Positions 16,654 through 25,357 are shown, counted from the first letter of the stretch. The stretch: DNA of 64,000 nt from Mycobacteroides salmoniphilum (GCF_004924335.1 NZ_CP024633.1:620001-684000), one strand, 5' to 3'. Made by a program: numbers and translations. The notes: generated by a model not told the origin, from the letters alone.

Positions 16654-18078
16654 CTAGCCCAGAATCGAGAAGGGCCGCGCTTCCTCGACTTCCAGCGCCA
16701 GCTCAAGCAACGTCCGCTCGCTGCCGCGGCGACCGCTGAACATCACCCCGATGGGCAGACCGTCCGGATCTTGCCCGAGCGGAAGCGATATCGCCGGAGC
16801 GCCGGACGCGTTGTGCATCGGGGTGAATCCCACGTATGAGCTGAGCTTGTCCAGCAGTACCTCGGGATCCTGGTCTGGGGTGAGGTACCCGATTCGCGGG
16901 GTGGTGTGCGTGAGCACCGGCGTGAGCACGGCGTCGATACCGGTGTCGAATCCGCGTTCGTACACCCGGGCGGATGCGGCCAGCCGGGCCAGGAACAGCG
17001 GCGTGCGATAGGACCGCCGGACAAACCTGCGGCTGAGTCCGAGCGTCAGCGGGTCTAGCCGGGAGGCGTCGAATCCGTCGAACAGCCTGGAACCGCCCTT
17101 GGCGACGGCGAACGCCAAGAAGGACCAGTAGTCCTCGAAGTCGGTTTTGAACGAGGGCAGCACCGCAGGTGTGTACGGCTCGACGCTGTGGCCAAGGGAC
17201 TCAAGCATTTCCGCGGCGGAGTTCACCGTCTGCCGGGTCGCGGTATCCGTGGCCGGAGTGAAGGGGGAATCCATGCACAGACCGATGCGCAGCCGGCGCT
17301 GCACCGGGCGGTCCACGCGGCCGATCGGGGTCAGCTTCGGATTGCGGTAATGCAATTCGGCCGCTTCGAAGAACCTCGCGCAGTCCCGGACGCTGCGTAC
17401 CAGCACCCCGTCGGCGACGATCTTCACGGGCGCCGAGCTGCTTGACGGATCACCCAAAAGTCTTCCGCGACTTGGCTTGAGGCCAACCAGTCCGCAGACC
17501 GCAGCCGGAATCCGGATGGAGCCGCCGCCGTCGTTACCGTGTGCGATGGGCACCACGCCGGCGGCCACCAGGGCCGCCGAGCCACCTGAGGAGCCACCGG
17601 CCGAGAAGTCCGTGTGCCATGGATTACGGGTGACCGAGCCTCCCGAACGTTCCGTGCTGGCCGACCAGCCGTATTCCGGCATGGTCGTCGACGCGATGGG
17701 CACGACCCCGGTGCTGAGGAACTGCTGCGTGAACGGCCCATCCACAGTCTGCAGTGTCGGTGCGATCGCCGCCGAGCCTTCTGTCAGTGGCATGCCCGCC
17801 ACGTGGATATTGCATTTTGTGGCGGTGGGTACGCCCCGAAAGGCAATGAACGTCTCGGAGGCGCCCTCCGCGGCTTCTGCCCGCTCTCGAGCCCGCGGAA
17901 AGTCCTTGAACTCCACCGCATTGAGCGCCGGATTGACCCGCTCCAGACGGACGATGGCGGCCTCGGCGCATTCGCCCGCGGTGACCTCGCCGGAGGCGAT
18001 ACGCTCGGCGACCCCGGTGGCATCCAGGTCGCCAAGAGCGTCCTCGGTGAATGCCGAAACGACGTGCGTGCCCGTCAT
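16654..18078 (-). CDS. amidase-signature family amidase
   Basis: A 474-residue cytoplasmic enzyme expected to hydrolyse a C-N amide bond. The Lys-Ser-Ser triad is visible: Lys88 in GVPTATKCN (most relatives have KDN, so Asp is replaced by Cys), Ser164 in GGSSGGSAA and Ser187 in DGGGSIRIPA. Length is typical. ATG 18078 follows AGGAGG by six bases and overlaps the TetR stop (ATGA), so the regulator and enzyme are one transcript. Substrate unknown; the nearby Rieske oxygenase and DapB-like gene suggest a catabolic role. Confidence 0.9.
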   Translation of the reverse strand: MTGTHVVSAFTEDALGDLDATGVAERIASGEVTAGECAEAAIVRLERVNPALNAVEFKDFPRARERAEAAEGASETFIAFRGVPTATKCNIHVAGMPLTEGSAAIAPTLQTVDGPFTQQFLSTGVVPIASTTMPEYGWSASTERSGGSVTRNPWHTDFSAGGSSGGSAALVAAGVVPIAHGNDGGGSIRIPAAVCGLVGLKPSRGRLLGDPSSSSAPVKIVADGVLVRSVRDCARFFEAAELHYRNPKLTPIGRVDRPVQRRLRIGLCMDSPFTPATDTATRQTVNSAAEMLESLGHSVEPYTPAVLPSFKTDFEDYWSFLAFAVAKGGSRLFDGFDASRLDPLTLGLSRRFVRRSYRTPLFLARLAASARVYERGFDTGIDAVLTPVLTHTTPRIGYLTPDQDPEVLLDKLSSYVGFTPMHNASGAPAISLPLGQDPDGLPIGVMFSGRRGSERTLLELALEVEEARPFSILG

Positions 18079-18698
18079 GCGTGACCTCCTAGGTAGGCGA
18101 CGATCGCGTTGGTCAGCCCTCGACGGGCCTCTTCCAGATCCGAATAGGTTCCCAGCTGCTTTTCCGACACAAGCCCGCGCATGGCACCGGGAATGAAGGC
18201 CGCCACCTCGCGCACTCGGACCGGATCCACATCCAGGCCGTCGAACGCCTGCTGGCACGCTCGCGCCCAACGATGCTTCCATGACGCCAGCTCGGCGGCG
18301 GTGTGGGGGTAGAGCCGTTCCAGCTCGGCGGATTCATGGGGCAGTGCGCGGCGCAGGTTCTCAATGGCCCGCGAGTCCGGTGAGGTCAAACCCCGGTAGA
18401 GAGTTTCCACGATCGCGCTGACCCGGCGATCCAACGGGCCCTCTGGATCGGATCGCCAGGGCTGATCGCCGCGGCGCTCGGCGGTGCGCTGCAGTACCGC
18501 GGCCCACAGCCCGTCGATATCACCGAACTGGTACTTGACCGCTCCCCAGGTGGCGCCGCATTCCTTGGCGATTCTGTTCGCCGACACCGCGGCCGGATCG
18601 CCCGAGGCAAGCACGCGTAGCGCCGCGTCGAGCATGCTCTCGCGGGTCGCCAGGCCGCGACGATTGGCTCGTCGTCCGGTGGCCACCGCTTCGCTCAT
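18075..18698 (-). CDS. TetR-family transcriptional regulator
   Basis: A 207-residue regulator. The N-terminal helix-turn-helix runs over TRESMLDAALRVLASGDPAA, then VSANRIAKECGATWGAVKYQFGD (in parts), and the C-terminal helical ligand domain begins near 85. ATG 18698 is chosen; the longer frame would read through the operator and into the divergent Rieske gene's upstream region. It is co-transcribed with the amidase and faces the Rieske gene across a perfect palindrome. Confidence 0.9.
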   Translation of the reverse strand: MSEAVATGRRANRRGLATRESMLDAALRVLASGDPAAVSANRIAKECGATWGAVKYQFGDIDGLWAAVLQRTAERRGDQPWRSDPEGPLDRRVSAIVETLYRGLTSPDSRAIENLRRALPHESAELERLYPHTAAELASWKHRWARACQQAFDGLDVDPVRVREVAAFIPGAMRGLVSEKQLGTYSDLEEARRGLTNAIVAYLGGHA

Positions 18699-18727
18699 TT
18701 CAGTGATGCTAGCGGTCGGGGAATTTT

Positions 18728-18745
18728 TCACAGAAGCATCTGTGA
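18728..18745. promoter_or_regulatory. TetR operator palindrome
   Basis: TCACAGA and TCTGTGA flank AGCA, giving perfect 7-base arms with a 4-base spacer. It is midway between the divergent TetR (18698) and Rieske (18790) starts and is the obvious binding site of the TetR protein. Confidence 0.7.
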
Positions 18746-18789
18746 TAAGTGGATGAATTGGATTACTGTCACCGCGTAAGGAGGTTCCG

Positions 18790-19797
18790 ATGCCGAAGCC
18801 GCCGTTGTCGATGAAGCCCACGGGGTGGTTCCAGGTCGCCTGGTCCGCGGAGATCGCAGTGGGCACGGTGCACCGGATGACCTATTTCGGGCGTGAGATG
18901 GTGGCCTGGCGCGCGCAGTCGGGTGAACTCGCCGTCATGGATGCCTACTGCGAGCATCTCGGTGCGCACCTCGGGCACGGCGGCCACGTTGAGGGCGATC
19001 GCATTGTCTGTCCCTTTCATGGCTGGGAATGGAACCGCGACGGCAAAAACGTGTGCATCCCCTACGAGAAGCGGCCAAATCCATTGCGGCGTATTCAAAG
19101 TTATCCGGTAGTGGAACGCAATGAGGCGGTGTACATCTGGCATGACATCGACGGCCGCGAGCCATACTTCGACGTCCCGGACGTCTTTACCGGATTCGCC
19201 GACGGCAGCAGCGCCCAGGACTACTACCCGGGATATCCGTACAGCACCCTGTATCGGGAACGGTTGCAACTGCATCCGCAGTACGTGCTCGAAAATGGGG
19301 TCGATTTCGCGCATTTCAAGTATGTGCACAAGACCCCGTTCATCCCGAAGTTCACCCGGCAGGAGTTCGAGGAGCCCATCTCCTATGTCGACTTCACCAT
19401 TGCCTTCGACGAGATACCGGGCATCTCGGCCGAGGGCATGAAGAGCGGAGTGCAGGCCATCAATGGCGGCTTGGGGGTCGCCGTCACCAAGAGCTGGGGG
19501 ATGATCGACAACCGCACCGTGTCCGCGGTGACTCCGGTCGATGACCAGACCTGCGATGTCAGATTCACCGTCTTCATCGGAAGACCTCCGGGGGCCGGCC
19601 CGGGCGGGCCCGAGGAGCCATCCCAGACTGCAAAGGCCTTCGCGCAGGCCATCATCGACCAGTTCCTCGCCGACATCCACATCTGGTCGCATCAGCGGTA
19701 CTCGGACCCGCCCGCGCTGGTGCGGGCCGAATACGAAGGCTTCATCGCCCTACGAAAATGGGCGACCCAGTTCTATCCGGAGGAAGTCCGAGCATGA
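18790..19797 (+). CDS. Rieske [2Fe-2S] non-haem iron oxygenase component
   Basis: A 335-residue oxygenase subunit. The Rieske cluster ligands are Cys54-x-His56 (YCEHL) and Cys74-x-x-His77 (CPFHGW). The mononuclear iron site is visible as NGVDFAHFKYVH (Asp172, His175, His180), with an Asp near the C-terminus in FLADIHIWSH as the likely third ligand. Architecture resembles KshA-like and related single-component monooxygenases, but the substrate is unknown and no reductase gene is adjacent. AGGAGG lies seven bases before the ATG. It overlaps the next gene. Confidence 0.92.
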   Translation: MPKPPLSMKPTGWFQVAWSAEIAVGTVHRMTYFGREMVAWRAQSGELAVMDAYCEHLGAHLGHGGHVEGDRIVCPFHGWEWNRDGKNVCIPYEKRPNPLRRIQSYPVVERNEAVYIWHDIDGREPYFDVPDVFTGFADGSSAQDYYPGYPYSTLYRERLQLHPQYVLENGVDFAHFKYVHKTPFIPKFTRQEFEEPISYVDFTIAFDEIPGISAEGMKSGVQAINGGLGVAVTKSWGMIDNRTVSAVTPVDDQTCDVRFTVFIGRPPGAGPGGPEEPSQTAKAFAQAIIDQFLADIHIWSHQRYSDPPALVRAEYEGFIALRKWATQFYPEEVRA

Positions 19798-20879
19798 TCC
19801 GAGCAATGAGCGGAATTAGGGTTTTTCAGGTGGCGACCGGAAATGTCGGCACCGAGATGATCAAGCGCATCGCCCAGCATCCCGATCTGGAGCTGGCCGG
19901 ATTGCATTGCTACTCACGAGAGAAGATCGGTCGGGACGCCGGCGAGCTCGTGGGGCTGGAACCCAACGGAGTCATCGCCACCGGCACCGTCGAAGAGATC
20001 ATCGCCGCCAAACCCGATGTGCTGACCTTCCACGGTGTGTTCCCCGACGAGGATCTCTATGTGAAGGTGCTCGAGGCGGGCATCGACATCGTGACCACCG
20101 CCGACTGGATCACGGGGCACCATCGCGACCAGAATCACCCTCATCCCTCGGGTCGATCCACCACCGAGGTCTTGCAGGAGGCGTGTGAGCGGGGTGGATC
20201 CACCTTCTACGGCACCGGGATGAATCCGGGTCTGACGCAGATCCTGGGCGTCATCCACTCCTGCGACGTCGCCGAGATCGAGAACGTGACCGTCATCGAA
20301 TCGGTGGACGTGTCCTGCCATCATTCGGTGGACTCCTGGGACATGGTCGGATACGGGCGCCCCATAGCGGACCCGGAGATCCCGGCCCTCCTGGAGAAGG
20401 GCACCCGTGTCTTCGCCGATGGGGTGTATCTGATGGCCGACTGTTTCGGTCTCGAACTCGACGACGTCACGTTCTCCTATGAGCTGGGGGCCTGCACCGA
20501 GGACGTCGACCTCGGTTGGTACCGGCTGCCCAAGGGCTCCCTGGGTGCCAACTATCTGAAGTACCAAGGGATCGTCGACGGGGTACCCAAGGTGGAGGTG
20601 CATGTCGAATGGCAGATGACCCCGAAGACTGAGCCGCACTGGAACGTCAAGGGCTGCTACATCACGAAGATCCAGGGCGATCCCTGCGTGTACAGCAAGC
20701 ACATGGTCATTCCCAAGCCCGGCACCGACTTCTCCGACCCCGCCGCCTTCGCGTCCGTCGGGATGACCGTCACGGGTCTGCCCGCGCTCAACGCCATCCG
20801 GAGCGTCATCGATGCCCCGCCGGGCATCCTCACCTCGGCCGACCTGCCACTGCGCGGATTCGCGGGCCGGTTCAAGTAG
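19794..20879 (+). CDS. DapB-like NAD(P)-binding protein (dihydrodipicolinate reductase-like dehydrogenase)
   Basis: A 361-residue protein with an N-terminal Rossmann fold (VATGNVGTEMIKRIAQHPD, then LELAGLHCYS) and a DapB/2,4-diaminopentanoate dehydrogenase-like layout, including the FYGTGMNPGL segment. Mycobacteria carry many of these in lipid and steroid catabolic clusters; the reaction is not known. The ATG at 19794 overlaps the Rieske stop; ATG 19806 would also fit. It is probably made with the Rieske oxygenase under TetR control. Confidence 0.85.
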   Translation: MIRAMSGIRVFQVATGNVGTEMIKRIAQHPDLELAGLHCYSREKIGRDAGELVGLEPNGVIATGTVEEIIAAKPDVLTFHGVFPDEDLYVKVLEAGIDIVTTADWITGHHRDQNHPHPSGRSTTEVLQEACERGGSTFYGTGMNPGLTQILGVIHSCDVAEIENVTVIESVDVSCHHSVDSWDMVGYGRPIADPEIPALLEKGTRVFADGVYLMADCFGLELDDVTFSYELGACTEDVDLGWYRLPKGSLGANYLKYQGIVDGVPKVEVHVEWQMTPKTEPHWNVKGCYITKIQGDPCVYSKHMVIPKPGTDFSDPAAFASVGMTVTGLPALNAIRSVIDAPPGILTSADLPLRGFAGRFK

Positions 20880-20928
20880 GGCTGTGCGGACACCGCTGAC
20901 AGCCGGGACGGGTAGCCTAAGGCCCGTT

Positions 20929-22008
20929 ATGAGCGAGCGAGCCGACAAACCCAGTAATTCGTACGCCGCGGCCGGGGTGGATATCGAAGCCGGCGACCGG
21001 GCGGTCGAGCTGTTCAAGAAATCCGTCGCCAAGACGCATCGCCCCGAGGTGCTGGGCGGCATCGGCGGCTTCGCCGGGCTGTTCGCCCTCAAGGGCGGAT
21101 ACCGCGAGCCGGTGCTCGCGGCCTCCACCGATGGCGTGGGCACCAAGATCGCCGTCGCGCAGGCCATGGACAAACGCGACACCGTCGGCCTCGACCTGGT
21201 GGCCATGGTCGTCGACGACCTCGTCGTGTGCGGGGCCGAGCCGCTGTTCCTGCAGGACTACATCGCCGTCGGCAAGGTGGTGCCCGAGCGCGTCAGTGAG
21301 CTGGTCGCCGGCATCGCCGAGGGATGCGCCATTGCCGGCTGCGCGCTGCTCGGCGGCGAGACCGCCGAACATCCGGGCCTGATGGCTCCCGAGGACTTCG
21401 ACCTGTCTGCCACCGGTGTCGGCATCGTGGAAGCAGACCGGGTGCTGGGACCGGACCGCGTGCGTCCGGGCGATGTCGTGATCGCGATGAGGTCCTCGGG
21501 GCTGCATTCCAACGGATACTCGCTGGCTCGGCATGTGCTGCTGGAAATCGACCGGATGGATCTGTTCGGACAGGTCGAGGAGTTTGGCCGCACTCTTGGC
21601 GAGGAGCTCCTGGAGCCCACCCGCATCTACGCCAAGGACTGCCTCGCGCTGGCTGCCGAGACCGAGGTGCGGACCTTCTGCCACGTCACCGGTGGAGGGC
21701 TCGCAGGCAACCTCGCCCGCGTGATCCCCGATGGATTGGTCGCCGAGCTGGACCGCAGTAGTTGGACCCCGGGCCCGATCTTCGCGATGATCGCCCAGCG
21801 CGGCCGCATCGAGCGTGCCGAGATGGAGAAGACCTTCAACATGGGCGTCGGCATGGTCGCCGTCGTCGCACCCGAAGACGTCGACAGGGCGCTCGCCGTC
21901 CTGACCGCACGGCACATCGACTGCTGGACCCTTGGCGCCATCAAGAAGTCAGGCAGGGATTCGGGCAGTGAGAATGCCGTGCTGGTGGGCCAGCACCCGA
22001 GATTCTAA
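20929..22008 (+). CDS. purM: phosphoribosylformylglycinamidine cyclo-ligase (AIR synthetase)
   Basis: A 359-residue enzyme closing the imidazole ring in purine synthesis (FGAM + ATP to AIR). Characteristic segments include STDGVGTKIAVAQ, DLVVCGAEPLFLQDYIA, GCALLGGETAEHPG and HVTGGGLAGNLARV. TAGCCT at 20913-20918 could be its -10, ten bases before the ATG. In M. tuberculosis, as I recall, this gene follows purF directly; here the two are about 15.8 kb apart, so it needs its own promoter. Confidence 0.97.
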   Translation: MSERADKPSNSYAAAGVDIEAGDRAVELFKKSVAKTHRPEVLGGIGGFAGLFALKGGYREPVLAASTDGVGTKIAVAQAMDKRDTVGLDLVAMVVDDLVVCGAEPLFLQDYIAVGKVVPERVSELVAGIAEGCAIAGCALLGGETAEHPGLMAPEDFDLSATGVGIVEADRVLGPDRVRPGDVVIAMRSSGLHSNGYSLARHVLLEIDRMDLFGQVEEFGRTLGEELLEPTRIYAKDCLALAAETEVRTFCHVTGGGLAGNLARVIPDGLVAELDRSSWTPGPIFAMIAQRGRIERAEMEKTFNMGVGMVAVVAPEDVDRALAVLTARHIDCWTLGAIKKSGRDSGSENAVLVGQHPRF

Positions 22009-22020
22009 GGAGAGGTGCTG

Positions 22021-22049
22021 CGCCTGGCCGCTGTCAGCGGCGCCAGGCG
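22021..22049. terminator. hairpin terminator between purM and the DUF3073 gene
   Basis: CGCCTGG-CCGCT and AGCGG-CG-CCAGGCG pair around GTC, a 12-base stem with a small bulge. It overlaps the end of the convergent DUF3073 gene and can end transcription from both sides. There is no T tract. Confidence 0.6.
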
Positions 22050-22213
22050 TCCTCGTCTTCGGTCCAGCGGTCGCTGGTGCGGTCGTCATCCGGCTGAGAT
22101 GACGGAGCGCCGGAAAGTTCACGGCGGAGCTGCTCGAGATCCGTGTTAGGAGAGCTGTATTTCAGCTCGCGAGCAACCTTGGTCTGCTTTGCCTTTGCCC
22201 GGCCGCGGCCCAT
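22034..22213 (-). CDS. DUF3073 family protein
   Basis: A 59-residue, highly charged, actinobacteria-specific protein (Rv0810c type). The conserved start MGRGRAKAKQTKVARELKY is followed by NTDLEQLRREL and an acidic, disordered tail. No function is known. ATG 22213 is chosen from the conserved family N-terminus, and a GGGGG run precedes it. It is convergent with purM, as in M. tuberculosis. Confidence 0.9.
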   Translation of the reverse strand: MGRGRAKAKQTKVARELKYSSPNTDLEQLRRELSGAPSSQPDDDRTSDRWTEDEDAWRR

Positions 22214-22328
22214 GGGGGAACCCCCTCGCGCAATAGCGGAGCGGCCCAATTTCAGGGCGGCTCCGGTGGAGTGTTTTTATCGATCCTGACGATAGTTTAG
22301 CGTGCCGATCCACCAACTGCTGCACGCC

Positions 22329-23423
22329 CTAACTACCCGGTTGACCCGGCCCTTGTCGTAGACGGTTGATCGCCTCGCGTCCGCGCTGCTCACCCTGCAG
22401 GTCGGGCAGTAGATCGAGGTCGATAGCGGCCGGTGACGGGCCTGCCGTGAGGGGCGTTTGATCGCCGTGTGAGAGGGCCTCGACGACCGTGCGCTTGAGC
22501 AGAGCCAGGGCTATGGGGCCGAGGTCCACATGGTCGACCACCGAGCCCACCCGGCCGACGGAACGCCCGCCCGCGGCCACCTCATCACCGGTGGACGGCC
22601 GATCGGCGGAGCCATCGAGATGTAGCAACACCAGCACCCGCGGTGGCTTGCCCAGATTGTGTACCCGAGCCACCGTCTCTTGCCCGCGGTAGCAGCCCTT
22701 TTCTAGGTGTACCGCCCGTGGATCGTCGTCGACCGCGATCCATGCCACCTCATGCGGGATGGTGCGCTCATCGGTATCCAGCGTCAGCCTCGGTTGTGCG
22801 GCCGCGATCCGGAGCGCCTCGAACGCCCACAGGCCGGCCAGACGTACACCCAGCCGGTCGGCGAGGTTGTCTCCCGGCGGAACCAGGAGGTCGAACGTCG
22901 CATCGGGGAGCGGCCACGGCATGCGCCTGATGAGGCCGCCGCCGGGTAGGGCGACCGCACGGTCGAGTTCGGGCAGAGCTGTGATCCCCAGCTTGCCGGC
23001 GAGGTCGGCGGTGTTCGGTCCTATCAGGCTGTAGACCTTCAGATCGGACGACGAGACCTCCACCTTCGCCCAGAACACCATCTTGGCGAGGAAGTCCTTG
23101 AGCGCCTGGCCCCGCCAGGGCTCGGTGTCCAGGTAGGTGATGCCATCCAGATCGGTTTGTACCCAGTGGTCTTCGACACGTCCTTGGCCGTCGAGGCTGA
23201 GGTTCTCCCGCGTTTGACCGTCCTGTAGATCGGTGACGTGCTGGCTGGAAATGGTGTGCAACCAACTCAGCCGCTCGGTGCCGGACAGGGCGATGACGGG
23301 GCGTGTCGACCGATCGATGAGTACGGCGGCAGTCAGGGCTGTGCGCTGCTCACCGAGGGGGTCGCCATAGTGCCACACAGCGCCGGCGTCGGGGCCGCCT
23401 TCGGGTACGTAGATAGCCGTCAT
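22329..23423 (-). CDS. ygfZ: YgfZ/GcvT-type folate-binding protein
   Basis: A 364-residue tetrahydrofolate-binding protein of the COG0354 family, which supports iron-sulfur enzymes. The defining motif K-G-C-Y-x-G-Q-E is present as EKGCYRGQETV. The N-terminal GcvT-like fold has DRSTRPVIALSGTERLSWLH. It lies between DUF3073 and pabC, as Rv0811c does in M. tuberculosis, and is divergent from pabC. Confidence 0.92.
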   Translation of the reverse strand: MTAIYVPEGGPDAGAVWHYGDPLGEQRTALTAAVLIDRSTRPVIALSGTERLSWLHTISSQHVTDLQDGQTRENLSLDGQGRVEDHWVQTDLDGITYLDTEPWRGQALKDFLAKMVFWAKVEVSSSDLKVYSLIGPNTADLAGKLGITALPELDRAVALPGGGLIRRMPWPLPDATFDLLVPPGDNLADRLGVRLAGLWAFEALRIAAAQPRLTLDTDERTIPHEVAWIAVDDDPRAVHLEKGCYRGQETVARVHNLGKPPRVLVLLHLDGSADRPSTGDEVAAGGRSVGRVGSVVDHVDLGPIALALLKRTVVEALSHGDQTPLTAGPSPAAIDLDLLPDLQGEQRGREAINRLRQGPGQPGS

Positions 23424-23479
23424 CGGTGCCTAATGTTCTTCACGCAAGCGGCTCATCACATGTCCAACTGTACGACCGC

Positions 23480-23485
23480 TAATCT
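23480..23485 (+). promoter_or_regulatory. -10 element of a leaderless promoter for pabC
   Basis: TAATCT lies eight bases before ATG 23494. Confidence 0.5.
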
Positions 23486-23493
23486 CATTGCCC

Positions 23494-24348
23494 ATGGCGG
23501 TAGCGGTGCTGGTCACACTCGACGGTGCAGTGCATGACCCCTCGGTACCGCTGTTGTACGCCGACGAGCTTGCCGCGGTTCGCGGAGACGGCGCGTTCGA
23601 GACGCTGCTGGTGCGCGGCGGCCTGGTCTGCAAACTGGACGCGCATCTGGATCGGATGGCCGTATCCGCCGCATCGATGGATCTGGCCGAGCCGGACCGG
23701 CCTGCCTGGCGTGCGGCCGTTGAGGTCGCTGTGCGGCAATGGAACTCGATATCGACCGACGATGCGATGTTGCGGCTTGTCTACACCCGCGGTCGTGAAA
23801 GCGGAGGGGGCGCAACGGCGTATCTGACGATCGCGCCGGTTCCGGAACGATCGTTGGTGGCGCGCCGTGACGGTGTCTCGGTGATCACCTTGGATCGCGG
23901 ACTGCCCGCGCGGCCCGCCGAGCCGCTGCCCTGGCTGCTATCGGGGGCCAAGACGCTGTCCTACGCGATCAACATGTCCGCCCTGCGATATGCCGAAACT
24001 CAAGGGGCTCACGACGTCATCTTCGTCAGTTCGGATGGGTTCGTGCTGGAGGGGCCGCGGTCGACGGTCATCGTGGATACCGGCGACGCACTCCTCACCC
24101 CGTTCCCCGAACATGGGATCCTGCACGGAACCACACAGCGGGCGCTCTTCGAGGTGGCAGTGGCCGAGGGTATTCCGTGCCGGTACGAGGCCGTGAGACC
24201 CGCTGATCTGGTTGCCGCCCAAGATGTTTGGATGTTGGCCAGTATTACTCTCGCGGCCCGGGTGCGCACGCTCGACGGTGTCAGCCGTCCCGCGGGGCCG
24301 CTGGCGGCGCGGTTGCCCGAGCTGGTCGATAGGGCCATCGCGCTCTAG
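23494..24348 (+). CDS. pabC: aminodeoxychorismate lyase (fold-type IV PLP enzyme)
   Basis: A 284-residue class IV PLP enzyme. The catalytic Lys is in SGAKTLSYAINM, and the phosphate-binding and active-site segment DVIFVSSDGFVLEGPRST follows. The family includes 4-amino-4-deoxychorismate lyase (4-aminobenzoate for folate) and branched-chain or D-amino acid aminotransferases. The lyase call rests on the conserved position next to the folate-binding ygfZ (Rv0812 type). ATG 23494 is chosen over TTG 23488 because of the leaderless -10. Confidence 0.85.
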   Translation: MAVAVLVTLDGAVHDPSVPLLYADELAAVRGDGAFETLLVRGGLVCKLDAHLDRMAVSAASMDLAEPDRPAWRAAVEVAVRQWNSISTDDAMLRLVYTRGRESGGGATAYLTIAPVPERSLVARRDGVSVITLDRGLPARPAEPLPWLLSGAKTLSYAINMSALRYAETQGAHDVIFVSSDGFVLEGPRSTVIVDTGDALLTPFPEHGILHGTTQRALFEVAVAEGIPCRYEAVRPADLVAAQDVWMLASITLAARVRTLDGVSRPAGPLAARLPELVDRAIAL

Positions 24349-24436
24349 TTCTGCTCGCCGCAGAATAAATCGGTTGTCGCGCACTCTGTTGCGTCGTACC
24401 GTCGTCGGTACACAAGGAAGGAGGTGGTCCGACACT

Positions 24437-24475
24437 TTGATTGCTTATTGGACATGTGAGGTGGCTGCTCGCTAG
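24437..24475 (+). CDS. possible 12-codon short ORF preceding a strong hairpin
   Basis: TTG at 24437 opens a 12-residue frame ending in TAG at 24473-24475, with an AAGGAGG sequence 12 bases upstream (24418-24424). The spacing is long for a ribosome-binding site, so translation is uncertain; a GTG at 24424 in another frame gives an 11-codon alternative. The combination of a strong ribosome-binding-like sequence, a tiny ORF with a Trp-Thr-Cys segment and a downstream hairpin looks like a leader or attenuator, but no + strand gene follows it. Confidence 0.3.
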   Translation: MIAYWTCEVAAR

Positions 24476-24518
24476 GTGCAGCCATGCGCTGCAGTGGGCA
24501 AATCCACCGCAGCCACCC

Positions 24519-24567
24519 GGCCCCCGAACCCTCGATGAGTCCGATCGAGCCGAATGGTTCGGGGGCC
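24519..24567. terminator. long hairpin in the pabC / nitrobindin intergenic region
   Basis: GGCCCCCGAACC (24519-24530) and GGTTCGGGGGCC (24556-24567) are perfect 12-base complements. The 25-base loop contains a nested 6-base stem (CTCGAT / ATCGAG). It lies between convergent genes and probably ends transcription from both sides, although no T tract follows. The rest of the 288-base gap (24349-24636) holds only the short ORF above. Confidence 0.6.
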
Positions 24568-24636
24568 GCCCCCTTTCTGGGGACGGCCGGAAAGACGCGT
24601 CGAAGTGCCCGGCCACGAGCGACAGGCGGGGGAGGT

Positions 24637-25254
24637 CTAGCCCGCGAACCGTGACAGCCGCGCCGACAGATGCGGTGTCAGGCCGCCGTCGGCCGCCACC
24701 CGCTCCTCGACATAGGCCAGGTCGCCGCCCTCGACGATGCCGTACAGACGCTTGGCGCCGCCGATCAGTGCACCGGACTTGCTCCGGGCCAGCGCATCGG
24801 TGACCAACTCCCAGGATGAGGCGTTGCGGGGATGGCCGTAGAACAGCTCGACAAATCCCGCGGCATGCGCCAGCACCAGCTCGATGGCCTGCTCTTCGTC
24901 TGGATCGTCAGGATCGGGCGCGAACCGCCAGAACCCACTCTCGCGCAAGGTCAGGCGCTCGAACTGCCCGTCGGCATCCAGCCGCCACGACCGCGAATCC
25001 CACGTGAGGTAGTCGCTGCCGTCGTGCGCGACGATGATCTGCTGTCCGAAGCGGTAGTCGCCATCGGCATCCCGGCCCTCGCCCTCGCCGCGCCATACCC
25101 CGACCAGGGGCAGCAGCGCGAGCATCGCCTGGTTGAGATCAGCGCCCTCGCGCAGGTTCGCGGTATCGGCGGGGATGGGGAGGTCTTGAAAGGTGGGTAG
25201 GTTTCGGTCCACCGATGGCCGCTGCTCGGCGGCGGTCGGATCTGGTTCCGTCAC
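24637..25254 (-). CDS. nitrobindin-like haem-binding beta-barrel protein (THAP4/DUF1794 family)
   Basis: A 205-residue protein. After a 45-residue flexible N-terminus comes a lipocalin-like barrel with the family hallmark [19 protein letters not shown], then [20 protein letters not shown]. Members bind ferric haem and can react with nitrogen oxides or peroxynitrite. It corresponds to the Rv0813c position in M. tuberculosis. The GTG at 25254 overlaps the TGA of the upstream small membrane protein (GTGA), which both sets the start and implies translational coupling. Confidence 0.85.
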   Translation of the reverse strand: MTEPDPTAAEQRPSVDRNLPTFQDLPIPADTANLREGADLNQAMLALLPLVGVWRGEGEGRDADGDYRFGQQIIVAHDGSDYLTWDSRSWRLDADGQFERLTLRESGFWRFAPDPDDPDEEQAIELVLAHAAGFVELFYGHPRNASSWELVTDALARSKSGALIGGAKRLYGIVEGGDLAYVEERVAADGGLTPHLSARLSRFAG

Positions 25255-25349
25255 GACTCGTCGGTGATCAGCCGGTACAGCGCGTACAGCGCGAACCAGG
25301 TGATGACAAGCACCGCGGCCACCAACATGATCTCGAAGAAGAGCACCAC
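25251..25349 (-). CDS. 32-residue single-pass membrane protein coupled to the nitrobindin-like gene
   Basis: A GTG at 25349 opens a 33-codon frame whose TGA overlaps the GTG of the next gene. The product is almost one transmembrane helix: [20 protein letters not shown], then [19 protein letters not shown] -10 lies eight bases before the GTG, so the message is probably leaderless and starts the two-gene transcript. GTG 25346 is an alternative. No function is known; it may anchor or recruit the haem protein to the membrane, which is speculation. Confidence 0.65.
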   Translation of the reverse strand: MVLFFEIMLVAAVLVITWFALYALYRLITDES

Positions 25350-25357
25350 GGAATGGG

